From contig JBGAGY010000001.1 in the NCBI GenBank assembly GCA_044226485.1, positions 496,001 to 560,000 of the forward strand: DNA of 64,000 bases, read 5' to 3'. The notes under the pieces were generated by a model. That model saw only the letters and a program-made list of their open reading frames with translations, was not told the DNA's origin and did no database searches. A program made the position numbers and the translations under genes. The DNA is from UBA6663 sp044226485. GTDB taxonomy: Bacteria; Chloroflexota; Anaerolineae; Anaerolineales; UBA6663. Below, one piece after another: positions 40,432 through 49,531 of this stretch; the stretch's first letter is position 1, and each line of letters begins with the position of its first letter.

Positions 40432-40668
40432 CGAGGCTGCCAGGTTCGTCGCGCCCCGGACGTCCTCAGGTAGAATAACCCCCTGTTCCAGCGTCGTGTG
40501 AGGATGGACCTCACACCGCTGGCTGACTCGCGCCACGAACGCGATAGCCAGCACAACGGGCTTATCGCGAGTCTGCCAGACGAACACGGGCATGATCCTC
40601 CACACATTCAACTGTTGCCTCGAAACAGGCCTGGCCGGTTGCCGTCGCGCCGCCGAAAGGATCGGATC
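40432..40668 (+). promoter_or_regulatory. Leader with hairpins between ccmE and ccmA
   Basis: A -10-like TAGAAT (40471-40476) is followed by an 8-bp perfect hairpin GTGTGAGG/CCTCACAC (40496-40516) and a second, GCTGGCT/AGCCAGC with inner CGCG pairs (40518-40551). A third small hairpin GTCT/AGAC lies later. The 237-nt gap has no gene. It may carry a separate promoter and a structured leader for ccmABCD. Confidence 0.4.
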
Positions 40669-41364
40669 GTGATCACTGTCGCGGGCCTGACGCGTTCATA
40701 CGGGCTGCGGCCTGTGCTGCGTGGCGTCGACTTCTCTGCCGAAGCGGGGTCGCTGACAGCCATCTTCGGGCCGAACGGCACCGGCAAGAGCACGTTCATG
40801 CGAATCCTGGCCACGCTGATCCGCCCGGATGGCGGCCAGGTCTCTGTGGCGGGATATACGCTTCCCGGTCAATCCGAGCCCGCACGGGGCGTCATCGGGG
40901 CTGTGCTTCACGCGACGCTGCTGTACAGCGAACTCAGCGCTGACGAGAACCTGAACTTCTACGCCAGGCTCTATGATCTCGAAGCCCCGCAAAAACGCAT
41001 CGATGAGTTACTCGAGCGCGTCGGGTTGACCCGGCGTCGACGCGATCCCGTGCGCGTGTTCTCGCGCGGCATGCAGCAGCGACTGGCGTTGGCGCGCGCC
41101 CTGTTGCATCGGCCGCAGGTGCTGCTGCTCGACGAGCCCTATACGGGCCTCGATCCGGCCGGCACGCGCCTCCTCGACGCCGTGCTGCGCGAAGAGGCCA
41201 ACGGCGGCGCCGCCGTGGTGATCACGTCGCACGATCTCGCCCACGGCCTGGCCCTTGCCGACCGGGTGGTGGTGCTGGCGCGCGGTCGCGTGCAGCTTGC
41301 CGCGGCATCCGACGACTTCACACCCGAGGCCTTCGCGGCCCGTTACGCGGAGGTCGTCGCATGA
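40669..41364 (+). CDS. ccmA: Haem-exporter-type ABC ATPase CcmA
   Basis: The 231-aa ATPase has Walker A GPNGTGKST, a Q-loop region, signature-type FSRGMQQRL and Walker B LLLDEPYTGLD. With CcmB and CcmC it forms the complex that releases holo-CcmE. The GTG start at 40669 has AAAGGA 7 nt upstream. Frame extension to 40498 encodes a polar, unconserved stretch over the hairpin leader and is rejected. Its stop overlaps the ccmB ATG by 4 nt. Confidence 0.92.
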   Translation: MITVAGLTRSYGLRPVLRGVDFSAEAGSLTAIFGPNGTGKSTFMRILATLIRPDGGQVSVAGYTLPGQSEPARGVIGAVLHATLLYSELSADENLNFYARLYDLEAPQKRIDELLERVGLTRRRRDPVRVFSRGMQQRLALARALLHRPQVLLLDEPYTGLDPAGTRLLDAVLREEANGGAAVVITSHDLAHGLALADRVVVLARGRVQLAAASDDFTPEAFAARYAEVVA

Positions 41365-42035
41365 AGCGCTATCTCAAGATCGTCGGCGCCATCCTCTGGA
41401 AAGATCTCGCCGCCGAGCTGCGCTCGCGCGAGACGTTCAGCGCCATGGTCGTGTTCTCGCTGCTGATGGTGCTCGTGTTCAGCATCGCGCTCGAGCTCAA
41501 CCGCGGCGCACGCGAGAGCACGGCGGCCGGCGTCCTCTGGGCGACGGCGCTGTTCTCAGGAACGCTCGGGCTCAATCGCGGCCTGGGCCGTGAGCAGGAT
41601 CGTGGCACCCTCGAGGGCCTGCTGCTGGCGCCGAGCGATCGCAGCGCGCTGTTCTTCGGCAAGTTCCTGAGCAGCTGGATCCTGATCCTGTCGGTTCAGG
41701 TCGTCACGGTGCCGGTGCTGACGATCCTTTACAACTTCAACCTGGCGCAGCCGCTGGTCATCCTGTCGCTGCTGCTCGGCACGCTGGGTTACACCGGTGT
41801 CGGCACGTTGCTCTCGGCCGTCAGCGCGCAGACCCGCGCGCGCGACGTGCTGCTGCCGATCCTGCTCCTGCCGGTGTCGGTGCCCGTGCTCATGGCCGGC
41901 GTGCAGAGCTCGAGCGGCGCGTTGGCCGGGTCCGCCTGGGGCGACCTGTCCATCTGGTACAGTCTGCTGCTCGTCTACGACGTCATTTTCCTGGCTGTGG
42001 CTGTCATGGTTTTCGAGGCCATCGTCAGCGAGTAA
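41361..42035 (+). CDS. ccmB: Cytochrome c maturation permease CcmB
   Basis: The 224-aa protein has six hydrophobic segments and the CcmB features ILWKDLAAELRSRE at the N-terminus, LNRGLGREQDRGTLEGLLLAP in the first loop and LLPILLLPVSVPVL in the fifth segment. It is the membrane partner of CcmA. The start is in the ATGA overlap with ccmA. Confidence 0.92.
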   Translation: MKRYLKIVGAILWKDLAAELRSRETFSAMVVFSLLMVLVFSIALELNRGARESTAAGVLWATALFSGTLGLNRGLGREQDRGTLEGLLLAPSDRSALFFGKFLSSWILILSVQVVTVPVLTILYNFNLAQPLVILSLLLGTLGYTGVGTLLSAVSAQTRARDVLLPILLLPVSVPVLMAGVQSSSGALAGSAWGDLSIWYSLLLVYDVIFLAVAVMVFEAIVSE

Positions 42036-42153
42036 ATCCTCAGAAAACGCTTGGATTGGCGTTGTACAATCGAAATCTCGGATCGACTTTATCGACGTTG
42101 GTAGGTTTGGGTTTTGGACCGACTGCAGGCGCTGCCGGCCCAGGGAGGAAGGT

Positions 42154-42897
42154 ATGTCAACCCGAACGCTGAATGCCCTCAACATCGTCACGGCCGCGCT
42201 GATGACGGCCAGCCTGGTGCTGGTGTGGTTCTTCGCACCGATCGAAGCCAGCATGGGCGCTGTCCAGAAGATCTTTTACTTCCATCTTGGAGCCGCCTGG
42301 GTCGGCATGGTCGGTTTCTTTGTCACGTTCGTGGCGGGCATCATCTACCTGGTCCGCCCGAACGCCAAGTGGGACAGGCTCGGCGCGGCGTCGGCCGAGG
42401 TCGGCCTGCTGCTGTCGATCATCGCGACAGCGACCGGTTCGATCTGGGCGCGGCCGGCCTGGAACACGTGGTGGACGTGGGACGTGCGGCTGACGACCTA
42501 CACCATCACGATCCTCATCTACATCGCATTCCTGTTCTTGCGCGGCGCGATCGAAGATCCGGCCCGCCGGGCGCGCTTCTCAGCCGTCTACGGCATCGTC
42601 GGCTTCATCTCGGTTCCGCTGACCTTCCTGTCGATCCGGCTGTGGCAGTCGATCCATCCGGCCGTCATCGGCACGCCCACGCCCACTTCACAGGGCGGCT
42701 TCGATATGGCGCCGATCATGGCGGTGCTGGTCGTGATGATCCAGGTGCTGAGCGCGCTCATGTACGTCACGCTGGTCGCCAACCGCTATCAACTGCTGAA
42801 GCTGCAGGATAAGGTCGAGGCCCAGAAGGCTCGCGCCATGCAGTCAGAGGCTGATCTTCCTTCCGCGGCGCCGTCATCCGTCGCGGCGACCAAATAA
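42154..42897 (+). CDS. ccmC: Haem-handling protein CcmC
   Basis: The 247-aa protein has six membrane segments. The tryptophan-rich periplasmic motif reads TWWTWDVRLT, and haem-ligand histidines occur in FYFHLGAAW and SIHPAV, all typical of CcmC, which loads haem on CcmE. The C-terminal tail is polar. The start at 42154 has GGGAGGAAGG in front. A TACAAT box occurs at about 42065. A small ccmD-like gene follows after 9 nt. Confidence 0.92.
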   Translation: MSTRTLNALNIVTAALMTASLVLVWFFAPIEASMGAVQKIFYFHLGAAWVGMVGFFVTFVAGIIYLVRPNAKWDRLGAASAEVGLLLSIIATATGSIWARPAWNTWWTWDVRLTTYTITILIYIAFLFLRGAIEDPARRARFSAVYGIVGFISVPLTFLSIRLWQSIHPAVIGTPTPTSQGGFDMAPIMAVLVVMIQVLSALMYVTLVANRYQLLKLQDKVEAQKARAMQSEADLPSAAPSSVAATK

Positions 42898-42906
42898 GGA
42901 GCCACC

Positions 42907-43065
42907 ATGCCCCCAGATACGACCTACTACATGGTGCTGGCCTTCGCGGCCTACCTGGGCCTGCTTGGCCTTTACGTCGGCAGCCTCGTCCTGCGCCATC
43001 GCAACCTCGAACGCGATTCCGCCACGCTGGCCGAGTTACAGGCCGATCTCGATCGACAGAATTGA
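42907..43065 (+). CDS. ccmD: Small membrane protein CcmD
   Basis: This 52-aa ORF lies 9 nt after ccmC. It has one hydrophobic segment (YYMVLAFAAYLGLLGLYVGSLVL) followed by a basic and helical tail (RHRNLERDSATLAELQADLDRQ). Position, size and topology match CcmD, which helps release haem-loaded CcmE from the CcmABC complex. AGGAGCC precedes the ATG. Confidence 0.8.
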   Translation: MPPDTTYYMVLAFAAYLGLLGLYVGSLVLRHRNLERDSATLAELQADLDRQN

Positions 43066-43077
43066 TGGTTCGCCCGG

Positions 43078-43120
43078 ACGGACGACGAAGGGGGAATGGC
43101 ATTCCCCCTTCGCCGTCCGT
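43078..43120 (+). terminator. Hairpin ending the ccm cluster
   Basis: ACGGACG and CGAAGGGGGAATG pair with their complements across a one-base mismatch, a stem of about 20 bp, followed by TGCGCTTTTGCG. It begins 12 nt after the ccmD stop. Confidence 0.65.
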
Positions 43121-43142
43121 TGCGCTTTTGCGCGACCTTCCT

Positions 43143-43422
43143 TTGACAACCCCCCGGCACCTGTGATAGCCTGAGCGCGATCGGCCAAGCCGATCCTGCA
43201 TGCGGCTCTTTCCGCGACTCCCTATCCCACGACCTGGCTGGCCCGACTGGCAGGTTCTGCACGCATACAGCTTTCCCCCTTCAATTCGACCGACCTGGCT
43301 GCATCGCCTTCTGATCGGCGTGGCCCTCACGGCTGACCTCTGACGGCTCTAACTCGACGCGCGTCCGGCGCCCCTGTGGCGCCCTGTATGGGTTGGACCC
43401 GGCGAGCTTGAGGAGAACCGTC
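43143..43422 (+). promoter_or_regulatory. Promoter and long leader of the saccharopine-dehydrogenase-like gene
   Basis: TTGACA (43143-43148) and, 16 bp on, GATAGC form a probable promoter. The roughly 245-nt leader holds a perfect hairpin GATCGGC-CAA-GCCGATC (43179-43195) and two copies of CGACCTGGCTG (43230-43240 and 43291-43301). No known riboswitch consensus was recognised. Confidence 0.45.
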
Positions 43423-44631
43423 ATGAAAGTCTTGTTATTAGGCGTAGGCGCGGTCGGCGAGGGCATCGCCAAAGTTGCGCGCGGCCGCCTCTGGTTGGAC
43501 AAAATGGTCCTGGTCGATTCGCGTTTGGAGCGGCTCCAGGCCGTGCAGAAGAAGATCGGCAACCCGCGACGCTTTCCGATCGCGGCCGTAAACGCGTCTG
43601 ACACGAAAGCGATCGCAGCGTTGGCGGTCGAGCATAAGGTCGACCTGATCATGAACGCGGTCACGCCGTACCTGAACCCGCGCATCATGGACGCCGCGTT
43701 GAGCGCCGGCGTCCAGTACATGGATATGGCCATGACGCCGACCAAGCCTCACCCGACCGAGCCTTTCAAGAAGGTCGGCCGCCCGCTTGGCGAGGCGCAA
43801 TTCAAAGAACATCGCAAGTGGAAGAAGAAGGGGCTGCTCGCCCTGATCGGCATGGGCATGGACCCGGGCGTGTCGGGCGTGTTCGCGCGCTATGCCGAGA
43901 AGCATCTCTTCGATCGGATCGACGAGATCCACGTCAAGGACGGCGGCGACCTGAGGATCGAAGGATACGCCTTCGCGCCGACCTTCAGCATCTGGACCAC
44001 GATCGAAGAGTGCCTCAACCCCCCGGTGATCTACACGTCACGCAAGGGCCACTTCACCAAGGAGCCGTTCTCGGACCCAGAGGTCTTCGACTTCCCGGAC
44101 GGCATCGGTCCGCAGAAACTCGTCAACGTCGAGCATGAAGAACTCGTGACCTTCCCGCATCACATCAAGGGCGTGAAGAAGGTCAGTTTCAAACTCGGGT
44201 TAGGCGATCAGTTCATGGACGTGCTGAAGATGCTGCACCTGATCGGCCTCGACAGCGTCCTGCCAGTGCGCGTCGGCGACATCGAGGTCTCACCCCGCGA
44301 CGTCGTCGCGGCCGTGACGCCCAATCCCGCCACCCTGGCCGACAAGATGATGGGTAAGGCCTGCGTCGGCCTTCTCATCAAAGGCCGTCATCAGCGCAAA
44401 CCGCGCCAGATCTTCATCTATCAGACCATGGACAACAACGACTCGCGCAAACGCTACGGCATCCAGGCCGTGGCCTTGCAGACCGCCATCGGGCCGGTCA
44501 TGGCCATGGAATTGCTCTCGCGCGGCGTCTGGAAGGGCGCCGGCGTCCTGCCACCCGAGGCCTTCGACCCCGATCCCTTCATGGCGCTGATGCCGACGTA
44601 TCAGTTCCCGTACGTGATCGAAGAACGTTAA
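43423..44631 (+). CDS. Saccharopine dehydrogenase/carboxynorspermidine-synthase-family protein
   Basis: The 402-aa protein starts with a Rossmann glycine motif (LLLGVGAVGEG) and contains the Sacchrp_dh-type segments VDLIMNAVTPYLNPRIMDAAL, MDMAM and LIGMGMDPGVSGVFARYA. Family members reduce or oxidise C-N bonds in lysine or polyamine metabolism. Which one applies cannot be read here. GAGGAGA lies 6 nt before the ATG at 43423. The gene is monocistronic between the ccm cluster and a convergent AAA+ gene. Confidence 0.8.
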   Translation: MKVLLLGVGAVGEGIAKVARGRLWLDKMVLVDSRLERLQAVQKKIGNPRRFPIAAVNASDTKAIAALAVEHKVDLIMNAVTPYLNPRIMDAALSAGVQYMDMAMTPTKPHPTEPFKKVGRPLGEAQFKEHRKWKKKGLLALIGMGMDPGVSGVFARYAEKHLFDRIDEIHVKDGGDLRIEGYAFAPTFSIWTTIEECLNPPVIYTSRKGHFTKEPFSDPEVFDFPDGIGPQKLVNVEHEELVTFPHHIKGVKKVSFKLGLGDQFMDVLKMLHLIGLDSVLPVRVGDIEVSPRDVVAAVTPNPATLADKMMGKACVGLLIKGRHQRKPRQIFIYQTMDNNDSRKRYGIQAVALQTAIGPVMAMELLSRGVWKGAGVLPPEAFDPDPFMALMPTYQFPYVIEER

Positions 44632-44633
44632 GG

Positions 44634-44692
44634 GTAGAGCGAGGGGCGCACCCTACCGCGTAATGGCGGGTAGCGTTCGCTCCTCGCTCTAC
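44634..44692. terminator. Long hairpin between convergent genes
   Basis: GTAGAGCGAGG pairs with CCTCGCTCTAC, with a further CTACCGC/GCGGGTAG inner stem. It sits between the ends of the dehydrogenase and AAA+ genes and probably serves both as terminator. Confidence 0.6.
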
Positions 44693-44702
44693 GCTCCTCG
44701 AC

Positions 44703-47552
44703 TCACGCCCTCAGCGCCGCGTCCAGGAACTCCTGGATCTCGCCGGCGAGCACCTGATTGATCTTGAGCGAGCGACGGCCGGTGCGATGATCCTGCACGC
44801 CCTTGTCGCGCGTGTTGCGGCTATAGGTGCGCACCAGGCCGGCGGGTGCCGTCGGCTCGGCGGCGTCGAGTGGATGCTCGGCCAGCCAGCGCTCGATGCG
44901 CAGGAGACGCGCCGCCTCGACGGCGAGTTCGTCGGCCGGCAGATCGCCGGCGAGAGTCAGCCCCCCGCCCGACTCGAGGTGAGCGCTGCCCTGGCCGGTC
45001 AGTCGGCCGATCAGCAACCCGGCTCGTGAAAGCGGCTTGGTCGACGTGCTCAGGCCGACGGGCGTGGGCAGATCGTCTTCGCTGATCTCGGGCAACACGA
45101 CTAATTCGGCCGTGAAGCGCTGCAGCGAGTCGCGGCCGTTGACCTTCACCTGCTGCACGAGCCGATGGACGCCGGCCTCCCCGCGCAGCAGGCCGAACAC
45201 GCCGAAGCCGCTGAACGCCAGCGTCAGGCTGATCTGGCGTCCCGTCGGCGCCAGGTCTTCACCCAGAACGCTCACGGTGAGGCCGCGGCTCTTGCCCCAG
45301 CCCAGATACATGCGCGCCAGTTCGGCCGCCCAGCGTTGAGCGCCGCTGAGTTTCGACTTCACAGTGATGCGCAGATACGCGCCGCCGGCGTCGTGCGGGC
45401 CGCTGAGGTACGACGTGAACTCGACCCGCGGCAGCTCGGTGTTGAGAAAGCTGAAGGCGCGCAAGGCTGCGTCGGCCTTGGGGCTGGCCGGCATCAGCGC
45501 CTGCGTCAGGCGATCGAGGCCGCGCCGCAGGTCGGTGAGTTGGTCGATGATGGCGCTGGCGCGCTGGTATGCATCGAGCCGGCGACGCGCCGCGGCCGGG
45601 TCGTTCCAGAAGCCGACATCGGTCATCTCGGCCAGCACGGCGTCGCGCTCGAGCACCTGCTCGGGCAGGCCGAAGGTCTCCTCGAGCGCTTCGAGCCGCG
45701 CCGTCAACACCGGCAACGCCGCACGCATCTCGGCCAGGGTCGGCGCGCCGGGCGGCGTGCTGGTTGCGGCTGTCGCCGTGGCCTGCGGCGCGAGGTACGC
45801 CGCCTGCACGCGCCCGCCCTTGAGGAACAGGCGGATGCTGCCGCCGCTCGTCCCGCGCGGCAGGCGGTTGAGCTCGCGCGCCAACGGATACGCCACGGTC
45901 TTCTCTATCTGCCGCTTGAGGTAGCGAGCGCCGTAATGCGGGTCGTAGCCGATGTCGACCACGTGCTCGATGACGGCGTCGGCGATGTCGACCTCGACGT
46001 TGCGGCGCACGAAGCCGTCGCGCGCGAAGAGGTCGCTGATCTCACGCCGGGCGATGTCGGCCATCACTGCCCGCGTCAACGGATGGAAGATGCAGACCGC
46101 GTCCATGCGGTTGATGAACTCGGGCGTGAAGTTGCGCTCGGTCTCGGCGATCACGCGCCGCTCGCGAGCCTCGGGCGTCTCGTGTCCGGCGAAGCCGATC
46201 TGGCCCTTCTCGACCAGCTGCGCGCCGAAGTTCGAGGTCACGATGATGATGCTGTTGCGCAGATTGACCTCTTCGTCAGCGGCGTTGATCAACAGGCCCT
46301 CGTCGAAGAGTTGCAGGAAGCGGAAGTAGATGGCCGGGTGCGCCTTCTCAAACTCGTCGAGCACGATCACGTTGAACGCCTGACCGGCGATCCGGTTGGT
46401 GAAGGTGCCGCGGCGACGGGCCAGTTCGTCGGCGTAGGCGAAGCCGAAGAGCTCCTGGGCCTGGTGCGGCGATTGATAGTCGCCCATGTTGAAACGCACC
46501 AGCCGTTCCTGGCTGCCGAAGAGATAGTCGGCCAGGGCACGCGCGAGCTCGGTCTTGCCCACGCCCGTCGGCCCCAGGAAGAAGAACACGCCCATGGGCC
46601 GTAGCGGATTGTTGACCCGGGCCCGCAGCAGGCTGAGCATCTGAAGCACCGAGTCGACAGCCTGATCCTGAGCCAGGACACGGCCGCGGAAGAACGCCGC
46701 GACCTTCTCCTCGTCGAACTCCTCGCCTTCGTCGAGCAGCATCTTCGGCAGACCGGTGCGTGACGCGAAGCTGCGGATCACGTCGCCGCCCGTCAGGGTC
46801 GGCTCGGGACCCGGGAGGGTGGCGAGCGCATCCTTGAGCACGTCGAGGCTCTTGCCGGGCTGGGCGCGAGTCGGATCGAAGCGCCGGCTGAGATGGATCG
46901 CCAGATCGACCGCCTCGGTCGTGATCGACGCATGCTGGCTCTCGGCCAGCGAAGCGGCGGCCAGTTCGATGATCGACGTATAGCCGGCGGTCGGGGGCTC
47001 GGCCACACGCACCGGCAGGAACATCGCCGGATACGCGGGATACCACTCAGCGAACTGCTGCCAGGCGCGCTCGTTGGCCTCGGCCAGGCAAAGGCCGGCG
47101 CCGCGGGTCAGACCCGCCAACAAGGCCTGCGCGAGGTTGACGGTCTCGTCGCCGTTGCGCAGGAGGCCGAGCCACGCCGAGGATGGCAGGTCGTCGATCA
47201 GCAGAATGATGTCAGGTTCCGCTGACCAGGCTTGTAGGAAACGCTCCAGTGGCTCCTGCCAGGCATGTGCCTGTGTCAGGCCGGGCAGGTTGTTGGGGCG
47301 AAATCGCCAGACCTCGCGGCCGATCAAGGCCGGCGGGCAGGCTCCCCGCGCGATCGCGCCAGCGACGGCGGCCAGCACGCTCGACTTGCCGACGCGAGGC
47401 GGCCCGATCACGATCGCGCGGTTCTTCAAGGGCGAAGCCAATGCCTGGAGCACTTGCTCCACCTCGGCATCGCGGCCAAAGACGGGCTCGGGCGTTCGTT
47501 GGGTCAGGTTTTCGGCGAAACTCGAAAGATAAGCGCGGAAGTCTGAAGTCAT
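44703..47552 (-). CDS. ClpB-like AAA+ ATPase fused to a degenerate release-factor-2 module
   Basis: The 949-aa protein has three parts. Residues about 25-270 are a degenerate first AAA+ module (Walker A GPPRVGKSS at 50-58, acidic LLIDDLP). Residues about 290-580 are a ClpB/ClpA D2-type module (GPTGVGKTE at 327-335, Walker B VIVLDEFEKA, sensor IVTSNFG, NFTPEFINRMD), but the GYVG pore loop reads GFAYAD. Residues about 605-825 and 905-949 match peptide chain release factor 2: VGFWND, ARMYLGWGKSRG, GEAGVHRLV, and the tail VRTYSRNTRDKGVQDHRTG. The SPF codon-reading and GGQ catalytic segments are absent. An unfoldase docked on ribosomes is a possible role. The start at 47552 is chosen at the first conserved block. 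Confidence 0.85.
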   Translation of the reverse strand: MTSDFRAYLSSFAENLTQRTPEPVFGRDAEVEQVLQALASPLKNRAIVIGPPRVGKSSVLAAVAGAIARGACPPALIGREVWRFRPNNLPGLTQAHAWQEPLERFLQAWSAEPDIILLIDDLPSSAWLGLLRNGDETVNLAQALLAGLTRGAGLCLAEANERAWQQFAEWYPAYPAMFLPVRVAEPPTAGYTSIIELAAASLAESQHASITTEAVDLAIHLSRRFDPTRAQPGKSLDVLKDALATLPGPEPTLTGGDVIRSFASRTGLPKMLLDEGEEFDEEKVAAFFRGRVLAQDQAVDSVLQMLSLLRARVNNPLRPMGVFFFLGPTGVGKTELARALADYLFGSQERLVRFNMGDYQSPHQAQELFGFAYADELARRRGTFTNRIAGQAFNVIVLDEFEKAHPAIYFRFLQLFDEGLLINAADEEVNLRNSIIIVTSNFGAQLVEKGQIGFAGHETPEARERRVIAETERNFTPEFINRMDAVCIFHPLTRAVMADIARREISDLFARDGFVRRNVEVDIADAVIEHVVDIGYDPHYGARYLKRQIEKTVAYPLARELNRLPRGTSGGSIRLFLKGGRVQAAYLAPQATATAATSTPPGAPTLAEMRAALPVLTARLEALEETFGLPEQVLERDAVLAEMTDVGFWNDPAAARRRLDAYQRASAIIDQLTDLRRGLDRLTQALMPASPKADAALRAFSFLNTELPRVEFTSYLSGPHDAGGAYLRITVKSKLSGAQRWAAELARMYLGWGKSRGLTVSVLGEDLAPTGRQISLTLAFSGFGVFGLLRGEAGVHRLVQQVKVNGRDSLQRFTAELVVLPEISEDDLPTPVGLSTSTKPLSRAGLLIGRLTGQGSAHLESGGGLTLAGDLPADELAVEAARLLRIERWLAEHPLDAAEPTAPAGLVRTYSRNTRDKGVQDHRTGRRSLKINQVLAGEIQEFLDAALRA

Positions 47553-47997
47553 AGGGGCATTGAGGATCAGACGGTCGAAAACGCAGCGTTGGCCGCAAGT
47601 ATAACGGCACCGGTAAGTGACAGGACGGACCTCGTCCTCAGGGTGGGCACGGCCGAGTGGATGTCGTTGGCCAACCTCGTGGGGCGCGACCCGGTCGCCA
47701 CGGAGGACACCCTGGGCACGGCGACATCGGGTCACATGGGGCCAACTCAAACGTCAGCCGATACGTCAGACGAAGTCCTACACGAAATCCGCGCCGGATG
47801 CGCTGACGCTTCAGGCCCGGGCTCGTTTTCAGCTTTAGCGTTTGATGAATGAACCCTCATAAGTTTGTACATTGCATCGCTTGTCGATAGGCTTTCCCGT
47901 ACCCTTGACGGACGTTGGTTCGCTTGAAAGGGTCGATGTTCAGACGCGCGCTGTGGCGCGGCTCGCATCGCCGGGCCGGCGAGGGGACGGAGGGAGT
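47553..47997. other. Divergent intergenic region between AAA+/RF2-like gene and crtI
   Basis: No gene is convincing in these 445 nt. On the minus strand TATACT (47598-47603) is a good -10 for the AAA+ gene. On the plus strand an A/T-richer stretch around 47850-47900 (TTGTACATTGCAT, then TTGTCG) probably holds the crtI promoter. Confidence 0.45.
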
Positions 47998-49524
47998 ATG
48001 AGCAAGCGCATTGTGGTGATCGGGTCGGGGTTCGGGGGGTTGGGCGCCGCTATCCGGCTGCTGGCCCGCGGCTATGACGTTGACGTCGTCGAGAAGCTCG
48101 ACAAACCGGGGGGTCGCGGCTACGTCTTCGAGATCAACGGCCACACCTTCGATGCGGGGCCGACCGTCATCACGGCGCCCTTCATGTTCGACGACCTATG
48201 GGCCGCGGCCGGGCGTCGCCGCGAAGAGGACGTCGAGTTCATCCCGCTCTCGCCCTTCTACAGGATCTTCAATCACGAGGGCAAAGCCTTCGACTACAAC
48301 GCCGATCCGGCGTTCACCGAGGCCCAGATCGCCAAATGGAATCCGGCTGACGTCGAAGGCTACAAGCGCTTCCTCGCCACGACCAAGGACATCTTCCAGA
48401 AGGGATTCGTCGAACTCGCCGACAAGCCATTCCTGGGCATCGGCGATATGCTCAAGGTCGCGCCCGATCTGATCCGGCTGGGCTCGCACCGTTCGGTCTA
48501 CGACTACGTCTCTGGCTTCATCAAGGATGAGTTCCTGCGCCGTTGCTTTTCGTTCCATCCGCTGCTGATCGGCGGCAACCCGTTCGACTCGTCGTCGATC
48601 TACGCCATGATCCACTACCTCGAGCGCGAGTGGGGCGTCCACTACGTCAAGGGCGGCACCGGCGCGCTCGTGAAGGCGATGGCCGGACTGATCGAGCGCA
48701 TGGGCGGCCGCATTCACTACAAGGCCGAAGTGGCCGAGATCGAGATCGACGAGAAGGGCCGCCGCACGACGGGCGTGCGCCTCAAGGACGGACGGCTGTT
48801 CAAGGCCGACTCGGTCGTCAGCAACGCCGACGTCGCCTTCACCTACAAGCACCTGATCCCCGAGCAGCACCGCCGCGGGTGGATCGACTGGCGCATCAAC
48901 AACATGCGCTACTCGATGTCGCTGTTCGTGCTCTACTTCGGCACCAACCGCAAGTTCCGCGACCGTGGGTTGGCGCACCACAACATCATCCTCGGCGAGC
49001 GCTACAGGGGCCTGCTCAGCGACATCTTCAACAAGAAGATCGTCAGCGACGACTTCTCGCTCTACCTGCACCAGCCGTCGATCACCGATCCCTCCGTCGC
49101 ACCGAAGGGCGGCGAGACGTTCTACGTGCTCTCGCCAGTCCCGCATCTTGGCTCGGGCACCGACTGGCGCACGGCGGCCAGGCCGTACCGGGATCGCATC
49201 CTCAACTTCCTTGAGGAGAACTACCTGCCCGGTCTGCAGGCCAGCCTCTCGGCCGAGCACTGGATCGACCCGCTCTATTTCCGCGACACGCTGAACAGCC
49301 ACATGGGCTCGGCGTTCTCGGTTGAGCCTGTGTTGACTCAATCGGCCTGGTTCAGGCCGCACAACCGCAGCGAGAACTTCGAGAACCTGTACTTCGTGGG
49401 CGCCGGCACGCACCCCGGCGCAGGGCTTCCGGGCGTGCTCTCCTCGTCGAAGATCGCCGAGGATTTGATCACGGCCGGTGAGCCCCAATCGATCCGCCAG
49501 CCCGAGTTGGCCGTCGCACACTGA
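47998..49524 (+). CDS. crtI: Phytoene desaturase-type carotenoid oxidoreductase
   Basis: The 508-aa flavoprotein opens with the FAD-binding VVIGSGFGGLGAAIRL. It has the family blocks EKLDKPGGRGYVFEINGHTFDAGPTVIT near the start and VGAGTHPGAGLPGVLSSSKIAEDL at the end, as in CrtI, which introduces double bonds into phytoene to give lycopene or neurosporene. GGAGGGAG precedes the ATG at 47998. Phytoene synthase starts 8 nt after the stop, so the cluster makes its own coloured C40 carotenoid from geranylgeranyl diphosphate. The number of desaturation steps cannot be read. Confidence 0.93.
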   Translation: MSKRIVVIGSGFGGLGAAIRLLARGYDVDVVEKLDKPGGRGYVFEINGHTFDAGPTVITAPFMFDDLWAAAGRRREEDVEFIPLSPFYRIFNHEGKAFDYNADPAFTEAQIAKWNPADVEGYKRFLATTKDIFQKGFVELADKPFLGIGDMLKVAPDLIRLGSHRSVYDYVSGFIKDEFLRRCFSFHPLLIGGNPFDSSSIYAMIHYLEREWGVHYVKGGTGALVKAMAGLIERMGGRIHYKAEVAEIEIDEKGRRTTGVRLKDGRLFKADSVVSNADVAFTYKHLIPEQHRRGWIDWRINNMRYSMSLFVLYFGTNRKFRDRGLAHHNIILGERYRGLLSDIFNKKIVSDDFSLYLHQPSITDPSVAPKGGETFYVLSPVPHLGSGTDWRTAARPYRDRILNFLEENYLPGLQASLSAEHWIDPLYFRDTLNSHMGSAFSVEPVLTQSAWFRPHNRSENFENLYFVGAGTHPGAGLPGVLSSSKIAEDLITAGEPQSIRQPELAVAH

Positions 49525-49531
49525 GATCATT

